A DNA stretch of 64,000 bases from an uncultured Microbacterium sp. GTDB lineage: Bacteria; Actinomycetota; Actinomycetes; Actinomycetales; Microbacteriaceae. Below the pieces are notes generated by a model. The model did no database searches, was not told the DNA's origin, and saw only the letters and a list, made by a program, of their open reading frames with translations. The first letter of the stretch is position 1. Each line of letters opens with the position of its first letter. Positions 16,273-25,611 of the stretch are shown here, one piece after another. The position numbers were made by a program, and so were the translations under genes. The stretch is from positions 62,001 to 126,000 of the forward strand of contig NZ_CANLCY010000004.1 of the NCBI RefSeq assembly GCF_947489255.1. Direction: 5' to 3'.

Positions 16273-17306
16273 CCGTGCGTTCGGTCCTGTCCATCATCGG
16301 ACTGGCCTTCACCGCCTACCTCGCCGCGCGCGGACTCATCTGGACCTCGCCCGAGACCGTCGAGCGCGGGTGGCTGATCGTGGCGGCCCTGGTCTTCTAC
16401 CTCCCCGTCACCTGGCTCTGGATCTTCGCCATCGGCGCGCGCGAGCGCACCGACTCGTCGTCGCCCGTCACCTCGCCCGCCCGCCTTCCCGGCTGGGGCG
16501 TCGCGCTGGCGCTGATGGCCGCCGTCATCGTGCCCAACGCGCCGTTCCTCGCGGTCACCGAGGCGGGACGTTCCGAGCCCTTCGTGACCTGGGTGATCGG
16601 GGCGATCGGCGCTCTCATGACCATCGTCATGGTGCGCCGCCGTGCGATCGTCGCGTGGACGGGGATGGCGCTGCTCACCCTGTCGACGTCGTTCTGGCTC
16701 GGACCGCTGCAGGCCCTGAGCCTCGGCCTGGTCGGGTCGCTCATGTGGGTCACCGCGGCGCAACTGGTGACCATCGCGCTCGACCGTGCCGCGCGCGACG
16801 CCGAGCGCCTCGCCGAGCTGCAGCAGGCCGCCTCCGCGTGGCAGGCGTCGCAGAGCGGACGTCAGCGCGAGCGCCGACTCCACGTCCAGCGTGCCCTGCA
16901 GGCCGCGGGGCCGATCCTCGCCCGCACCATCGAGAACGGCGGCAATCTCCGCGCCGCCGACAAGGACGCCGCCCGCCGGGCCGAGGCGAGCCTGCGCGAC
17001 GAACTCCGCGGCAACCGCCTCCTCGACGACGGTGTGCGCGTCGAGATCGAGGCGGCCCGGTGCCGGGGCGCAGCGGTCAGCCTGTTCGACGAGGGGGGAC
17101 TGGAGGGGTTGCGGCCCGCCGACCTCGACGTCATCCGCGCCGAGCTGGCATCCGTCCTGCGCGAGTCCGTCTCGCAGCGTCTCATCATCCGCACGTCGCC
17201 GCACCACGAGATCGCGGTGACCATCGTCGGCCGCTCGCGGGGCGAGGGCGCCGGCGGTGACGACGACGAGGTCGACCTGTGGCGGGAGATCCGGCGACCG
17301 CGCTGA
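16269..17306 (+). CDS. Kinase-like membrane protein lacking catalytic motifs
   Basis: A 345-residue protein, translationally coupled (GTGA) to the histidine kinase. The N-terminal half has about five hydrophobic segments (residues 1-180), like the sensor before it. A short helical stretch (about 185-205) and a C-terminal domain (about 205-345) follow, where a phosphotransfer/ATPase region would be expected. No conserved HD-type histidine box, N-box or GxG motif was found. It may be a degenerate kinase or accessory subunit of the same signalling unit. No known family was recognised. Confidence 0.6.
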   Translation: MTVRSVLSIIGLAFTAYLAARGLIWTSPETVERGWLIVAALVFYLPVTWLWIFAIGARERTDSSSPVTSPARLPGWGVALALMAAVIVPNAPFLAVTEAGRSEPFVTWVIGAIGALMTIVMVRRRAIVAWTGMALLTLSTSFWLGPLQALSLGLVGSLMWVTAAQLVTIALDRAARDAERLAELQQAASAWQASQSGRQRERRLHVQRALQAAGPILARTIENGGNLRAADKDAARRAEASLRDELRGNRLLDDGVRVEIEAARCRGAAVSLFDEGGLEGLRPADLDVIRAELASVLRESVSQRLIIRTSPHHEIAVTIVGRSRGEGAGGDDDEVDLWREIRRPR

Positions 17307-17586
17307 GCGGATCCGCCTCGGGGCTCTTCCGGGCTCACCCCTCACCCGTCGGTCGGACCGACGCAAAGGGGGGATTCGTCGACGCTGCCGAGAGTGAGGG
17401 GTGAGGGGCGGCGATATCGCCTGCCCCCCACCCGGACGAACGGTTACCCGAAAACCGTTCGTGCGGCCGGATCCGGCTCGAAGGAGCGGTCCGACCGAAC
17501 GCGTGATGCGTTCCAGCTCCTCCAGTATTCGCGACCCGTCCCGCGGCGTCTGTAGGTATTTCGGGGGACACTTTCCGGCCGAACGG
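17307..17586. other. Convergent intergenic region
   Basis: 280 bases between the 3' ends of the signalling operon and accE. It contains CACCCCTCACCC and its near reverse complement GTGAGGGGTGAGGGG (around 17401), plus a perfect hairpin at 17436-17462. No convincing gene was seen. Confidence 0.6.
17436..17462. terminator. Bidirectional hairpin terminator
   Basis: A perfect 10-base stem, ACGAACGGTT (17436-17445) with AACCGTTCGT (17453-17462), and a 7-base loop between converging genes. Confidence 0.6.
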
Positions 17587-17823
17587 TCAGCCGGTGAAGC
17601 CGTTCCATCCCGCGGCGCGGTTCAGAGGCGTCCTCAAGCCGCGAGCCGACAGCTCCCACCGGGAACGCGGGGCGTCGTCGGGAGCCGTGGCCTCGGCGAC
17701 CTCGCGCACGTACGCCTCGCTGACCACGACGATCGCCGCGGCCAGCTCCTCTTCGGTGGGTGTTCCCCGCACGACCTCCGCCACCACGGGCGGCCGGCCG
17801 GCGTCGGAGGGGTCGGCGCTCAC
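17587..17823 (-). CDS. accE: Acyl-CoA carboxylase epsilon subunit
   Basis: A 78-residue subunit that in actinobacteria stabilises the alpha-beta carboxylase complex. Recognised by the early [17 protein letters not shown], the conserved Trp ([12 protein letters not shown]) and its place directly after accD with a GTGA overlap (17820-17823). Length is typical of the small variants. Confidence 0.88.
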   Translation of the reverse strand: MSADPSDAGRPPVVAEVVRGTPTEEELAAAIVVVSEAYVREVAEATAPDDAPRSRWELSARGLRTPLNRAAGWNGFTG

Positions 17824-19409
17824 AGCGGGATGTTCCCGTGCTTCTTGGCCGGCAGGCTCGCACGCTTGTTGCGCAGCGCCCGCAGGGCCTTGGCGATCGA
17901 GACGCGGGTCTGCGCCGGCTCGATGATCCCGTCGAGCTCGCCGCGCTCGGCCGCGAGGAACGGGGATGCCACGTTGTAGGTGTACTCGTTCGCGAGGCGC
18001 GTGCGCACGGCGGCGACGTCTTCGCCGGCCTCCTCGGCCCGCTTGATCTCACCGCGGTAGAGGATGTTGACCGCGCCCTGACCGCCCATGACGGCGATCT
18101 CGGCGGTGGGCCAGGCGAGGTTGATGTCGGCGCCCAGCTGCTTGGAGCCCATGACGATGTAGGCGCCGCCGTAGGCCTTGCGCAGGATCACGGTCACCAG
18201 GGGCACGGTGGCCTCGGCGTAGGCGTACAGCAGCTTCGCACCGCGGCGGATGACGCCGGTCCACTCCTGGTCGGTGCCGGGGAGGTACCCGGGCACGTCG
18301 ACGAGGGTCACGATCGGCACCGAGAAGGCGTCGCAGAACCGCACGAACCGCGACGCCTTCTCACCGGCGTCGATGTTGAGCGTGCCGGCCATCTGCGAGG
18401 GCTGGTTGGCGATGACGCCGACGGTCCGCCCCTCGATGCGTCCGAAGCCGATCACGATGTTCGGCGCGAACAGCGGCTGCACCTCAAGGAACTCGCCGGC
18501 GTCCACGATCCCGTCGATGACGGTGTGGATGTCGTACGGCTGGTTGGGGGAGTCGGGGATGACCGTGTTCAGCGAGCGGTCGGCATCCGTCGTCTCGAAT
18601 TCGAAGGGGGTGTCGTAGACGGGGATCTCGGCGAGGTTGTTGTCGGGGAGGTACCCGATCAGCCCGCGGGCGTAGTCGATCGCGTCGTCCTCGTCGTCGG
18701 CGAGGTAGTGCGCGACGCCCGAGCGGGTGTTGTGGGTGTGGGCTCCGCCGAGCTCCTCCATGCCCACGTCTTCGCCGGTGACGGTCTTGATCACGTCGGG
18801 GCCGGTGACGAACATCTGACTGGTCTTGTCGACCATGATGACGAAGTCGGTGAGGGCGGGGGAGTACACCGCGCCACCGGCGGCGGGTCCCATGATGATC
18901 GAGATCTGCGGGATGACGCCCGAGGCCGCGGTGTTCAGGCGGAAGATCTCGCCGTACTTGCCGAGGGCGACGACACCCTCCTGGATGCGGGCGCCGCCGG
19001 AGTCCAGGATGCCGATGATCGGGATGCCGCTGCGCAGCGCCAGCTCCATCACCTTGATGATCTTGTCGCCGGCGACCTCGCCGAGCGATCCGCCGAAGGT
19101 GGAGAAGTCCTGCGCGTACACCGCGACCGTGCGACCGTGGATGGTGCCGGTGCCCGTGACGACCGAGTCGCCGTAGGGGCGGGACTTGTCCATGCCGAAG
19201 GCCGTGGTGCGGTGGCGCACGTACTCGTCGAGCTCGACGAAGGAGCCGGGGTCCACCAGCATCTCGAGGCGCTCGCGGGCGGTGAGCTTGCCCTTCGCGT
19301 GCTGCTTCTGGCGCGCGGCGGCTTCGGCATCGACGACCGCCTCCTGGAACCTGCTGCGCAGGTCCGCGATCTTGCCGGCGGTGGTGAAGAGATCGGGCTG
19401 GTCGGTCAC
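17820..19409 (-). CDS. accD: Acyl-CoA carboxylase beta subunit (carboxyltransferase)
   Basis: A 529-residue carboxyltransferase that moves CO2 from BCCP-biotin to acetyl- or propionyl-CoA. The N-lobe contains [14 protein letters not shown] and SGGARIQEG; the C-lobe contains [12 protein letters not shown] and the oxyanion segment [10 protein letters not shown]. Length matches AccD5/PccB. The start GTG at 19409 ([13 protein letters not shown]) has TAGGGT 7 bases upstream; an earlier in-frame start exists but would include the promoter. Acetyl versus propionyl preference is not decidable here. Confidence 0.93.
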   Translation of the reverse strand: MTDQPDLFTTAGKIADLRSRFQEAVVDAEAAARQKQHAKGKLTARERLEMLVDPGSFVELDEYVRHRTTAFGMDKSRPYGDSVVTGTGTIHGRTVAVYAQDFSTFGGSLGEVAGDKIIKVMELALRSGIPIIGILDSGGARIQEGVVALGKYGEIFRLNTAASGVIPQISIIMGPAAGGAVYSPALTDFVIMVDKTSQMFVTGPDVIKTVTGEDVGMEELGGAHTHNTRSGVAHYLADDEDDAIDYARGLIGYLPDNNLAEIPVYDTPFEFETTDADRSLNTVIPDSPNQPYDIHTVIDGIVDAGEFLEVQPLFAPNIVIGFGRIEGRTVGVIANQPSQMAGTLNIDAGEKASRFVRFCDAFSVPIVTLVDVPGYLPGTDQEWTGVIRRGAKLLYAYAEATVPLVTVILRKAYGGAYIVMGSKQLGADINLAWPTAEIAVMGGQGAVNILYRGEIKRAEEAGEDVAAVRTRLANEYTYNVASPFLAAERGELDGIIEPAQTRVSIAKALRALRNKRASLPAKKHGNIPL

Positions 19410-19416
19410 GCTTTCC

Positions 19417-19422
19417 ACCCTA
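19417..19422 (-). promoter_or_regulatory. Candidate -10 box, leaderless start of accD
   Basis: TAGGGT, 7 bases before the GTG at 19409. Confidence 0.6.
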
Positions 19423-19546
19423 GCGACCGCACCGGCACCGGCGTTGGAGGGTGCGCACAAGCGAATCGTCCGCGCGATGTGGCATCCGGCCATCCAGGGG
19501 TTCCGGACATCACGCGCAACCGGATGCCGTTGGGCCGCCGGTTCCC

Positions 19547-19552
19547 TAAGGT
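19547..19552 (+). promoter_or_regulatory. Candidate -10 box, leaderless start of birA
   Basis: TAAGGT, 6 bases before the ATG at 19559; it also decides against GTG 19553. Confidence 0.6.
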
Positions 19553-19558
19553 GTGGAC

Positions 19559-20341
19559 ATGCCGATCCCCGAATCCGGATACCCCCGCACCGCCGACATC
19601 AGTCCCCGCGTCCAGGTGGTGGAGACCACCGATTCGACCAACGCCGACGTGGTCGCCGCGGTCACCGCCGATCCCGCCGGATGGCCCCACCTCTCGCTGC
19701 TCGTCACCGACGACCAGCGTGCGGGCCGCGGACGCCTCGACCGCACCTGGACGGCGCCGGCGGGCACCGCGCTCGCCGTGTCGGTCGTGGTCGACGCGTC
19801 CGGCATCCCGATGTCGTCGCGGGGGTGGATCCCGCTCGCCGCGGGGGCGGCCATGACCCGCGCGGTCGGGGCGCAGTTGACGGGCCACGGCGGCAGCGCC
19901 GAGCTCAAGTGGCCGAACGACGTCCTCGTCGACGGCGCCAAGATCTGCGGCATCCTGGCCGAGGCGGTGCCGGGCACCTTCGACACCGTGGTGGTCGGAG
20001 CCGGCGTCAACACGCGCATGAGCCGCGCAGATCTTCCCGTGACGACCGCGACGTCATTCCAGGCGATCGGGGCGGAGTGCGACGACGACCGCCTGCTGGT
20101 CGACTACCTCGGTCACCTGCGCGACACCCTCGCCGCCCTCGCCTCCGGCGACGCCGCGGGCGTGCACCGCGACGTCGAGAAGCTGTGCGCGACACTCGGT
20201 CGCGAGGTCACGGTGTCGTTGCCCGACGGCACGACGCTCGCGGGGCGCGCCGAGCGCCTCGACGACGACGGTCGCCTCGTCGTCACGGCCGGCACGATCG
20301 AGACGGTCGTGGCCGCGGGCGACGTCGTCCACGTGCGCTGA
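19559..20341 (+). CDS. birA: Biotin-[acetyl-CoA-carboxylase] ligase
   Basis: A 260-residue biotin protein ligase that attaches biotin to the BCCP lysine of AccA3. Visible are TDSTNAD, the adenylation motif [27 protein letters not shown] and the C-terminal SH3-like end. There is no N-terminal helix-turn-helix, so it is monofunctional and not a repressor. It is divergent from accD with a 149-base shared promoter region. Confidence 0.93.
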   Translation: MPIPESGYPRTADISPRVQVVETTDSTNADVVAAVTADPAGWPHLSLLVTDDQRAGRGRLDRTWTAPAGTALAVSVVVDASGIPMSSRGWIPLAAGAAMTRAVGAQLTGHGGSAELKWPNDVLVDGAKICGILAEAVPGTFDTVVVGAGVNTRMSRADLPVTTATSFQAIGAECDDDRLLVDYLGHLRDTLAALASGDAAGVHRDVEKLCATLGREVTVSLPDGTTLAGRAERLDDDGRLVVTAGTIETVVAAGDVVHVR

Positions 20342-20410
20342 CGCGGCACTGCGCCGCCCCCGCAGCGACCGCCGCCCGCGTGTGCGCCGCCCTCGCCGCC
20401 CGCGGGGTCG

Positions 20411-20416
20411 CACAAT
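20411..20416 (+). promoter_or_regulatory. Candidate -10 box, leaderless start of the PH-domain gene
   Basis: CACAAT, 6 bases before the GTG at 20423. Confidence 0.5.
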
Positions 20417-20422
20417 GAGAGG

Positions 20423-20977
20423 GTGACCCAGCCGTCGAGTTCGATCGGTCGCCCGCGGATGCCGGCGCCGGGGACGAACGCGCCCGAACTGCGCATCGCC
20501 CGGTTGCACGCGCACGCGCGCGGGCTGTTCTGGTCGGCCCTCGTGCTCATCGCCGTCGCGGGAGCAACCGCGTACTTCTACGACAACCTCCCCGCGCCCT
20601 TCGAGAACTGGATGCTCGTGACGGCTGCGGCGGTCGTCGTCCTCCTGCTGGTCGTCGTCCCGTTCCTCGCGTGGCTCTCGCACACGTGGACGATCACGAC
20701 ACGGCGCGTCATCGAGCGGTCGGGCGCCTTCGGATCGACCCAGCGCGAGATCTCCCACGTGCGGGGGTACTCGATCCAGATGCGTCGCGGCATCCTCCAG
20801 CGCCTGTGGGGTGCGGGCACGCTGTCGCTGTCGAACGGCGTCGAGCCGCCGCTGCGCATGAAGAACATCCCGCACGCCGTGCTCGTGCACGAGACGCTGG
20901 TCGACCAGGTCGAGGTCAATCAGATCCTGGCCCACCGCGACGCGCAGACCTTCGGGTCGGGCTCCGTCGGGCTCTGA
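20423..20977 (+). CDS. PH-domain (bPH_2) membrane protein
   Basis: A 184-residue protein with two hydrophobic helices (about 35-55 and 63-85), followed by a bacterial PH-like domain (TWTITTRRVIERSGAFGSTQREISH). This is the Rv3278c-type protein found between birA and purK in actinobacteria. Its molecular role is unknown. The start GTG at 20423 is supported by the promoter box. Confidence 0.8.
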   Translation: MTQPSSSIGRPRMPAPGTNAPELRIARLHAHARGLFWSALVLIAVAGATAYFYDNLPAPFENWMLVTAAAVVVLLLVVVPFLAWLSHTWTITTRRVIERSGAFGSTQREISHVRGYSIQMRRGILQRLWGAGTLSLSNGVEPPLRMKNIPHAVLVHETLVDQVEVNQILAHRDAQTFGSGSVGL

Positions 20978-20996
20978 CGTCGCGACGTCCCGGTCC

Positions 20997-21176
20997 CTTC
21001 GACAGGCTCAGGGACCTCGGCTGCGGCCGGCGAAGACCTGCGGGCGCGAACGGAGGTGGCTGAGCCCGTCGAAGCCCCCGGGCTCCCACGCGAACGGAGG
21101 TGGCTGAGCCCGTCGAAGCCACCGGGCTCCCGCGCGAACGGAGGTGGCTGAGCCCGTCGAAGCCACCGGGCCCCGG
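20997..21176. repeat. Family-3 hairpin arms; one left arm and three right arms in 44-bp tandem units
   Basis: CTTCGACAGGCTCAG at 20997-21011. Three 44-base units follow (21045-21088, 21089-21132, 21133-21176), each containing CTGAGCCCGTCGAAG. The units are almost identical. They fill most of the 290-base gap before purK. Confidence 0.85.
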
Positions 21177-21239
21177 CGCTGACGGTTCCGAGGATGATGC
21201 CGCCCCGGCGCCCGGCTCGCGCCCGCGCGGACGTCCCGA

Positions 21240-21245
21240 CAGAAT
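21240..21245 (+). promoter_or_regulatory. Candidate -10 box of purK
   Basis: CAGAAT, 22 bases before the ATG. With GGAAGGAG at 21256-21263 this gives a short leadered mRNA, unlike most neighbours. Confidence 0.4.
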
Positions 21246-21267
21246 GGATGCCGACGGAAGGAGCGGC

Positions 21268-22401
21268 ATGGCGCTGCGAGTCGGAGTGGTCGGTGGCGGA
21301 CAGCTGGCGCGGATGATGATCGCCCCGGCGATCGAGCTGGGCGTCGAGATCCGCGTGCTCGCGGAAGACGAGGGCATGTCGGCCGCGCTCGCCGCGACCG
21401 CCGTCGGCGACTACCGCGATGCCGAGACCGTGCTGGCCTTCGCCCGCGACGTCGACGTCATCACCTTCGATCACGAGCACGTTCCCCAGGATGTCCTCGC
21501 CGCCCTCGTCGACGCGGGCGTCGCCGTGCACCCCGGCCCCGCACCGCTCGGGGTCGCCCAGGACAAGCTCGTCATGCGCGCCCGCATGGCCGAGCTGGGT
21601 CTGCCGCAGCCCGACTGGGCCGCCGTCTCCGATTCCTCGGGGCTGCAGGAGTTCCTCGACGCCCACGGCGGCCGCGCGGTCGTGAAGACGCCCCGCGGGG
21701 GCTACGACGGCAAGGGCGTCCGCGTCGTGTCGGCCGCGACGGAGGCCGATGACTGGTTCGCCGCCCTCGCGGAGGACGGCAACGGCGGGTCGCTGCTCGT
21801 CGAGGAGCTCGTCGACTTCACGCGCGAGCTCGCGCAGCAGGTGGCGCGCCGGCCCTCCGGCGAGGTGCGGGCGTACCCGGTCGTCGAGACCGTGCAGCGC
21901 GACGGCGTGTGCGCCGAGGTCGTCGCCCCCGCCCCGCGCGCCGATCAGCGCGTGCAGCGCGTGGCCGCCGAGATCGGCGTCGCGGTCGCCGAGGGTCTGG
22001 GGGTGACCGGCATGCTCGCCGTCGAGCTGTTCGAGACCACCGACGAGCGCATCCTCATCAACGAGCTCGCCATGCGCCCGCACAACAGCGGGCACTGGAC
22101 GCAGGACGGCGCCGTCACCAGCCAGTTCGAGCAGCACGTGCGCGCGGTCCTCGACCTGCCCCTCGGATCGACGGATGCCGTCGCCCCGTGGACCGTGATG
22201 ATCAACGTGCTCGGCGGGCCGGCCGAGGGCACGCTCGAGGAGCGCTTCCCCGCCGCCATGGCCGCCCACCCCGCGGCCAAGATCCACACGTACGGCAAGG
22301 CGCCCCGCCCGGGGCGGAAGGTCGGACACGTCAACGTCATCGGCGACGACCTCGACGACGTCGTGTACGAGGGGCGCGCCGCCGCGGCCTTCTTCGACTG
22401 A
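21268..22401 (+). CDS. purK: N5-carboxyaminoimidazole ribonucleotide synthase
   Basis: A 377-residue ATP-grasp enzyme of de novo purine synthesis that converts AIR, ATP and bicarbonate to N5-CAIR. Seen are the N-terminal GVVGGGQLARM, TPRGGYDGKGV in the ATP-grasp loop, and NELAMRPHNSGHWT. The start ATG at 21268 is fixed by GGAAGGAG. It is followed by purE with its own promoter box. Confidence 0.95.
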   Translation: MALRVGVVGGGQLARMMIAPAIELGVEIRVLAEDEGMSAALAATAVGDYRDAETVLAFARDVDVITFDHEHVPQDVLAALVDAGVAVHPGPAPLGVAQDKLVMRARMAELGLPQPDWAAVSDSSGLQEFLDAHGGRAVVKTPRGGYDGKGVRVVSAATEADDWFAALAEDGNGGSLLVEELVDFTRELAQQVARRPSGEVRAYPVVETVQRDGVCAEVVAPAPRADQRVQRVAAEIGVAVAEGLGVTGMLAVELFETTDERILINELAMRPHNSGHWTQDGAVTSQFEQHVRAVLDLPLGSTDAVAPWTVMINVLGGPAEGTLEERFPAAMAAHPAAKIHTYGKAPRPGRKVGHVNVIGDDLDDVVYEGRAAAAFFD

Positions 22402-22460
22402 ACGCACGATGGACCGGCACGCCTGAGCGCGCCGTTCCGCGATCTTCCAGCGAGCCGCCC

Positions 22461-22466
22461 TAGCCT
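22461..22466 (+). promoter_or_regulatory. Candidate -10 box, leaderless start of purE
   Basis: TAGCCT, 6 bases before the GTG at 22473. Confidence 0.6.
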
Positions 22467-22472
22467 GGACCG

Positions 22473-22988
22473 GTGACCCGGCCGCTGCATTCTTCCGAGA
22501 CGCCCGTGGTCGGCGTCGTCATGGGCTCCGACTCCGACTGGCGGGTGATGGATGCCGCCTCCGCGGTGCTGACGGAGTTCGGCATCCCGCACGAGGTCGA
22601 GGTCGTCTCCGCGCACCGCACGCCCGACAAACTCCTCCGGTACGGCCGAGAGGCCCGCGGTCGCGGACTGCGCGCCATCATCGCCGGGGCCGGGGGAGCG
22701 GCGCACCTGCCTGGCATGCTCGCGTCCGTCACCGCCCTCCCCGTGATCGGCGTGCCGGTGCAGCTGGCCACCCTCGACGGGCTGGACTCGCTGCTCAGCA
22801 TCGTGCAGATGCCCGCCGGCATCCCCGTCGCGACCGTCTCGATCAACGGTGCCAAGAACGCCGGTCTCCTGGCCGCCCGCATCCTGGGCAGCGCCGACGT
22901 CGAGCTCGCGGAGCGCGTGGAAGCCTACGCCCGCGATCTCGAGTCGCAGGTCGAGGAGAAGAACCGGCGTCTGAAGGACTCGCTGTGA
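22473..22988 (+). CDS. purE: N5-carboxyaminoimidazole ribonucleotide mutase
   Basis: A 171-residue class I PurE that turns N5-CAIR to CAIR, the step after PurK. Seen are [10 protein letters not shown] near the start, [12 protein letters not shown] and [12 protein letters not shown]. It overlaps the LCP gene by GTGA (22985-22988), so a purine gene and a cell-wall gene share an mRNA. Confidence 0.95.
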   Translation: MTRPLHSSETPVVGVVMGSDSDWRVMDAASAVLTEFGIPHEVEVVSAHRTPDKLLRYGREARGRGLRAIIAGAGGAAHLPGMLASVTALPVIGVPVQLATLDGLDSLLSIVQMPAGIPVATVSINGAKNAGLLAARILGSADVELAERVEAYARDLESQVEEKNRRLKDSL

Positions 22989-24451
22989 CCCTCGCGGCGC
23001 CCGCCCGGACACGCGCGCACGCGCCGATGATCGAGGCGCGGCCGCTGCGCAACCCCGACGCGTCGTCGGTCGAGGTCATGACCCGCCGCGGCTGGTGGCT
23101 CGTCGTGCTGAATTTCCTCCTCCCCGGATCCGCCCAGGTGCTCGCCGGCAACCGCCGACTCGGTCGGTTCGGGCTCGGCGCCACCCTCGTGATGTGGACC
23201 GTGCTCGTGCTGAGCGGGCTGTTCGCGCTGCTGTCGCCGAGTGTGCTGTTCGCCGTCGCGACCGGCTCGTTCATCCCCGACTTCCTGTCGTGGTTCCGGC
23301 CCCTGCCGCTCACGCTCGTGCAGATCGTGCTCGTCGCCTACGCCGTGCTGTGGGTGGTCCTGACGATCGACACCCTCCGGCTCGTGCGATTGGTCAAGGT
23401 CGGACCCGTCGCGCGCTTCGGCATGACGATCGTGTCGGTCGGACTGCTCGTGCTCTCGGGGTCGGGTGCCGCATGGGCAGCCCAGGCCGCGGGTACCACC
23501 CGTGACGCCTTCTCGGAGCTGTTCGCCCAGTCGGCGGCGGTCGTCCCGCCCTCGGACGGGTATTACAACATCCTGCTGCTCGGCGCCGACTCCGGCGAGG
23601 GCCGCGACTCCATGCGCTTCGACAGCATCTCGGTGGTCTCCATCAACGCCGACACGGGCGCGACGACGATCACCGGCATCCCGCGCGACATGCCGCACTT
23701 CCCCTTCGCCCCGGGGCCGATGCAGGACGAGTATCCCGACGGTCACACCGGTTACGCCAACGCGACCTGCGGGTGGGGGAGCGGCATCAATCAGCTGCGC
23801 ACCGAGGTGGAGATCTGCCAGGACGGCAACCTGCTCTACCCCAACACCAAGGAGCGCGGCACCGAACCCGGGATCGAAGCGACGAAGGATGCCGCCGAGG
23901 GGATCATGGGCATCCAGATCCCCTACTACGTGCTCATCGACATGAAGGGATTCGCCGACGTCATCGACGCGCTCGGCGGCGTCGACATCAACGTGCAGGA
24001 GCGCCTGCCCAAGGGCGGACCCGCCTACGACGGCCAGCCGGTGGACGACTGGGCCTTCGGCTGGATCGAGCCCGGTCAGCAGCACATGGACGGCGACACC
24101 GCCCAGTGGTACGCCCGTTCGCGCTACACCACGAGCGATTTCGACCGCATGCGCCGCCAGCGCGAGCTGCAGGAGGCGATCCTCGCCCAGTTCACCCCGC
24201 AGAACGTGCTCACGCACTTCCAGGACGTCGCGAGCAGCACCACGAACATCATCCAGACCGACCTGCCCCAGGGTCTCATCGCGCCCACTCTCGTCGACCT
24301 CGCCCTCGAGGCGAAGGACCAGCCCGTCAACACCCTCGAGCTCACTCCCGAGGGCGGCGTCGACGAGTTCGACCCCGACTACGCCCAGGTGCAGCAGATG
24401 GTGAAGGACGCCCTGCACCCGCCGACCGGAACGGAGAGCCCCGCGCCGTGA
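22985..24451 (+). CDS. LytR-CpsA-Psr (LCP) family glycopolymer transferase
   Basis: A 488-residue membrane protein. Three to four N-terminal transmembrane helices (about 40-170) are followed by an extracellular LCP domain (about 190-420) with [27 protein letters not shown] and the late [23 protein letters not shown] enzymes move lipid-linked glycopolymers onto peptidoglycan. This makes it the natural wall-attachment step for the polymers encoded downstream. It is coupled upstream to purE and downstream to a glycosyltransferase by GTGA overlaps. Confidence 0.9.
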   Translation: MTLAAPARTRAHAPMIEARPLRNPDASSVEVMTRRGWWLVVLNFLLPGSAQVLAGNRRLGRFGLGATLVMWTVLVLSGLFALLSPSVLFAVATGSFIPDFLSWFRPLPLTLVQIVLVAYAVLWVVLTIDTLRLVRLVKVGPVARFGMTIVSVGLLVLSGSGAAWAAQAAGTTRDAFSELFAQSAAVVPPSDGYYNILLLGADSGEGRDSMRFDSISVVSINADTGATTITGIPRDMPHFPFAPGPMQDEYPDGHTGYANATCGWGSGINQLRTEVEICQDGNLLYPNTKERGTEPGIEATKDAAEGIMGIQIPYYVLIDMKGFADVIDALGGVDINVQERLPKGGPAYDGQPVDDWAFGWIEPGQQHMDGDTAQWYARSRYTTSDFDRMRRQRELQEAILAQFTPQNVLTHFQDVASSTTNIIQTDLPQGLIAPTLVDLALEAKDQPVNTLELTPEGGVDEFDPDYAQVQQMVKDALHPPTGTESPAP

Positions 24452-25551
24452 CCGTCACCCTCCGCGTCGTGCTCGACCAGCTCGTCGCCCCGACCACCCG
24501 CGACCTCGCCGAGGCCTCGGCATCCCTCACCGAAGCCCTGATCGCGACCGCTCCGCGAGGCTGCGACGTCGGTGCGATCGTGCCCGCTCCCGGCCTCGCC
24601 GACGATCAGGCGATCAAGGGCCTGAGCTCCGAGACGCGTCTGGCGGTGCGCCGTCGCGAACTCGCGGCCTCCTGGCAGCTCGGGGTGGCGCCGGGCATCG
24701 GCAAGGGGCTGATCCACTCGCCGACGGCGCTGGCCCCGCTCGTGCGGCACGACCGCGTCAACGAGACGCACCAGATCGTCGTGACGCTGTGGGATCTGAG
24801 GGCCTTCGAGACCCCCGACGAGCTGCCGAAGACCGAGAGCCTCGCGGCGCGCGCCCTGCTCTCGCGCGTGGCCAAGCACGCCGACGCGGTGATCGTCCCG
24901 ACCCACGCGATGGCCGATCGTCTGGCCGAGACGGCCAAGGCGAAGCTCGTGAAGAAGGTCCGCGTGATCGGCGGGGCTCCCGCCGCCGGTCTGCGCGTAC
25001 CCTCCGACGCCGTCGGACGCCTGCGCGCCCTCGACCTGCCCGCGACGTTCGTCGCCACGGCCGGAGGCGTCGCGGCATCCGACGATCTGGCCGGCGCGTT
25101 CGCGGCCGTCGTCGCGGCGGGCTGGGACGGCGACGTGGTCGTGCTCGACGTGCCCGAGGGGGAGGAGCCCGGCGTGGCCGACATCGCGGCGGCGGCGGGT
25201 CTCTCCGAGACGCGCGTGCACGCGCGCGGGTCTCTCGACCGCTGGGACCGTGCCGCCGTGCTCTCGCACGCCGCGGCGTTCATCGCCCCGTGCGCCCGCA
25301 CCGATTGGCCCTGGCGCGCGGTCGACGCCCTCGCACTCGCCGTCCCCGTCGTGGCCGTCGACACCGTCGCGCACCGCGAGGTGCTCGCCGACGCGGCGGC
25401 GTACGCGCAGGCAGAGGCGCTCGGCGAGGCCCTGGCCCGCGCCCTGGGCGCCGAGGCCGAGCGTCTGCGCGTGCTCGCGGGCGACCGGGCCAAAGGCTTC
25501 GCCTGGGGTGCTGCGGCCGAGCGGGTGTGGGCTCTGCACGCCGAGCTGTGA
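24448..25551 (+). CDS. Glycosyltransferase, GT-B/GT4-like
   Basis: A 367-residue protein with a GT-B-type layout: an N-terminal acceptor half, then a C-terminal donor half with APCARTDWPWRAVDALALAVPVVAV in place of the usual E-x7-E region. It starts at GTG 24448, overlapping the LCP stop. The early segments GLIHSPTALAPLVRH and VTLWDLRAFETP resemble mannosyl- or rhamnosyl-type GT4 enzymes, but donor and acceptor are not identifiable. Confidence 0.7.
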   Translation: MTVTLRVVLDQLVAPTTRDLAEASASLTEALIATAPRGCDVGAIVPAPGLADDQAIKGLSSETRLAVRRRELAASWQLGVAPGIGKGLIHSPTALAPLVRHDRVNETHQIVVTLWDLRAFETPDELPKTESLAARALLSRVAKHADAVIVPTHAMADRLAETAKAKLVKKVRVIGGAPAAGLRVPSDAVGRLRALDLPATFVATAGGVAASDDLAGAFAAVVAAGWDGDVVVLDVPEGEEPGVADIAAAAGLSETRVHARGSLDRWDRAAVLSHAAAFIAPCARTDWPWRAVDALALAVPVVAVDTVAHREVLADAAAYAQAEALGEALARALGAEAERLRVLAGDRAKGFAWGAAAERVWALHAEL

Positions 25552-25598
25552 TCGGCGGACCTCCCGCGAGGCTCCCACGGACGCCGAGGCGTCGACCC

Positions 25599-25604
25599 TA
25601 AGCT
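25599..25604 (+). promoter_or_regulatory. Candidate -10 box, leaderless start of GT2 gene
   Basis: TAAGCT, 7 bases before the ATG at 25612. Confidence 0.6.
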
Positions 25605-25611
25605 TCGACGC

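Noticed and set aside
16269..17306. Third signalling protein as a second active histidine kinase
   Set aside because: No phospho-His box, N-box or G-box could be found in its C-terminal domain.
17401..17979. Open frame on the plus strand over the accE region
   Set aside because: It runs antisense into accE and accD and contains the hairpin at 17436; no conserved features.
21045..21176. Possible CRISPR-like array upstream of purK
   Set aside because: Three near-identical 44-bp units without spacers; each contains a known family-3 palindrome arm.
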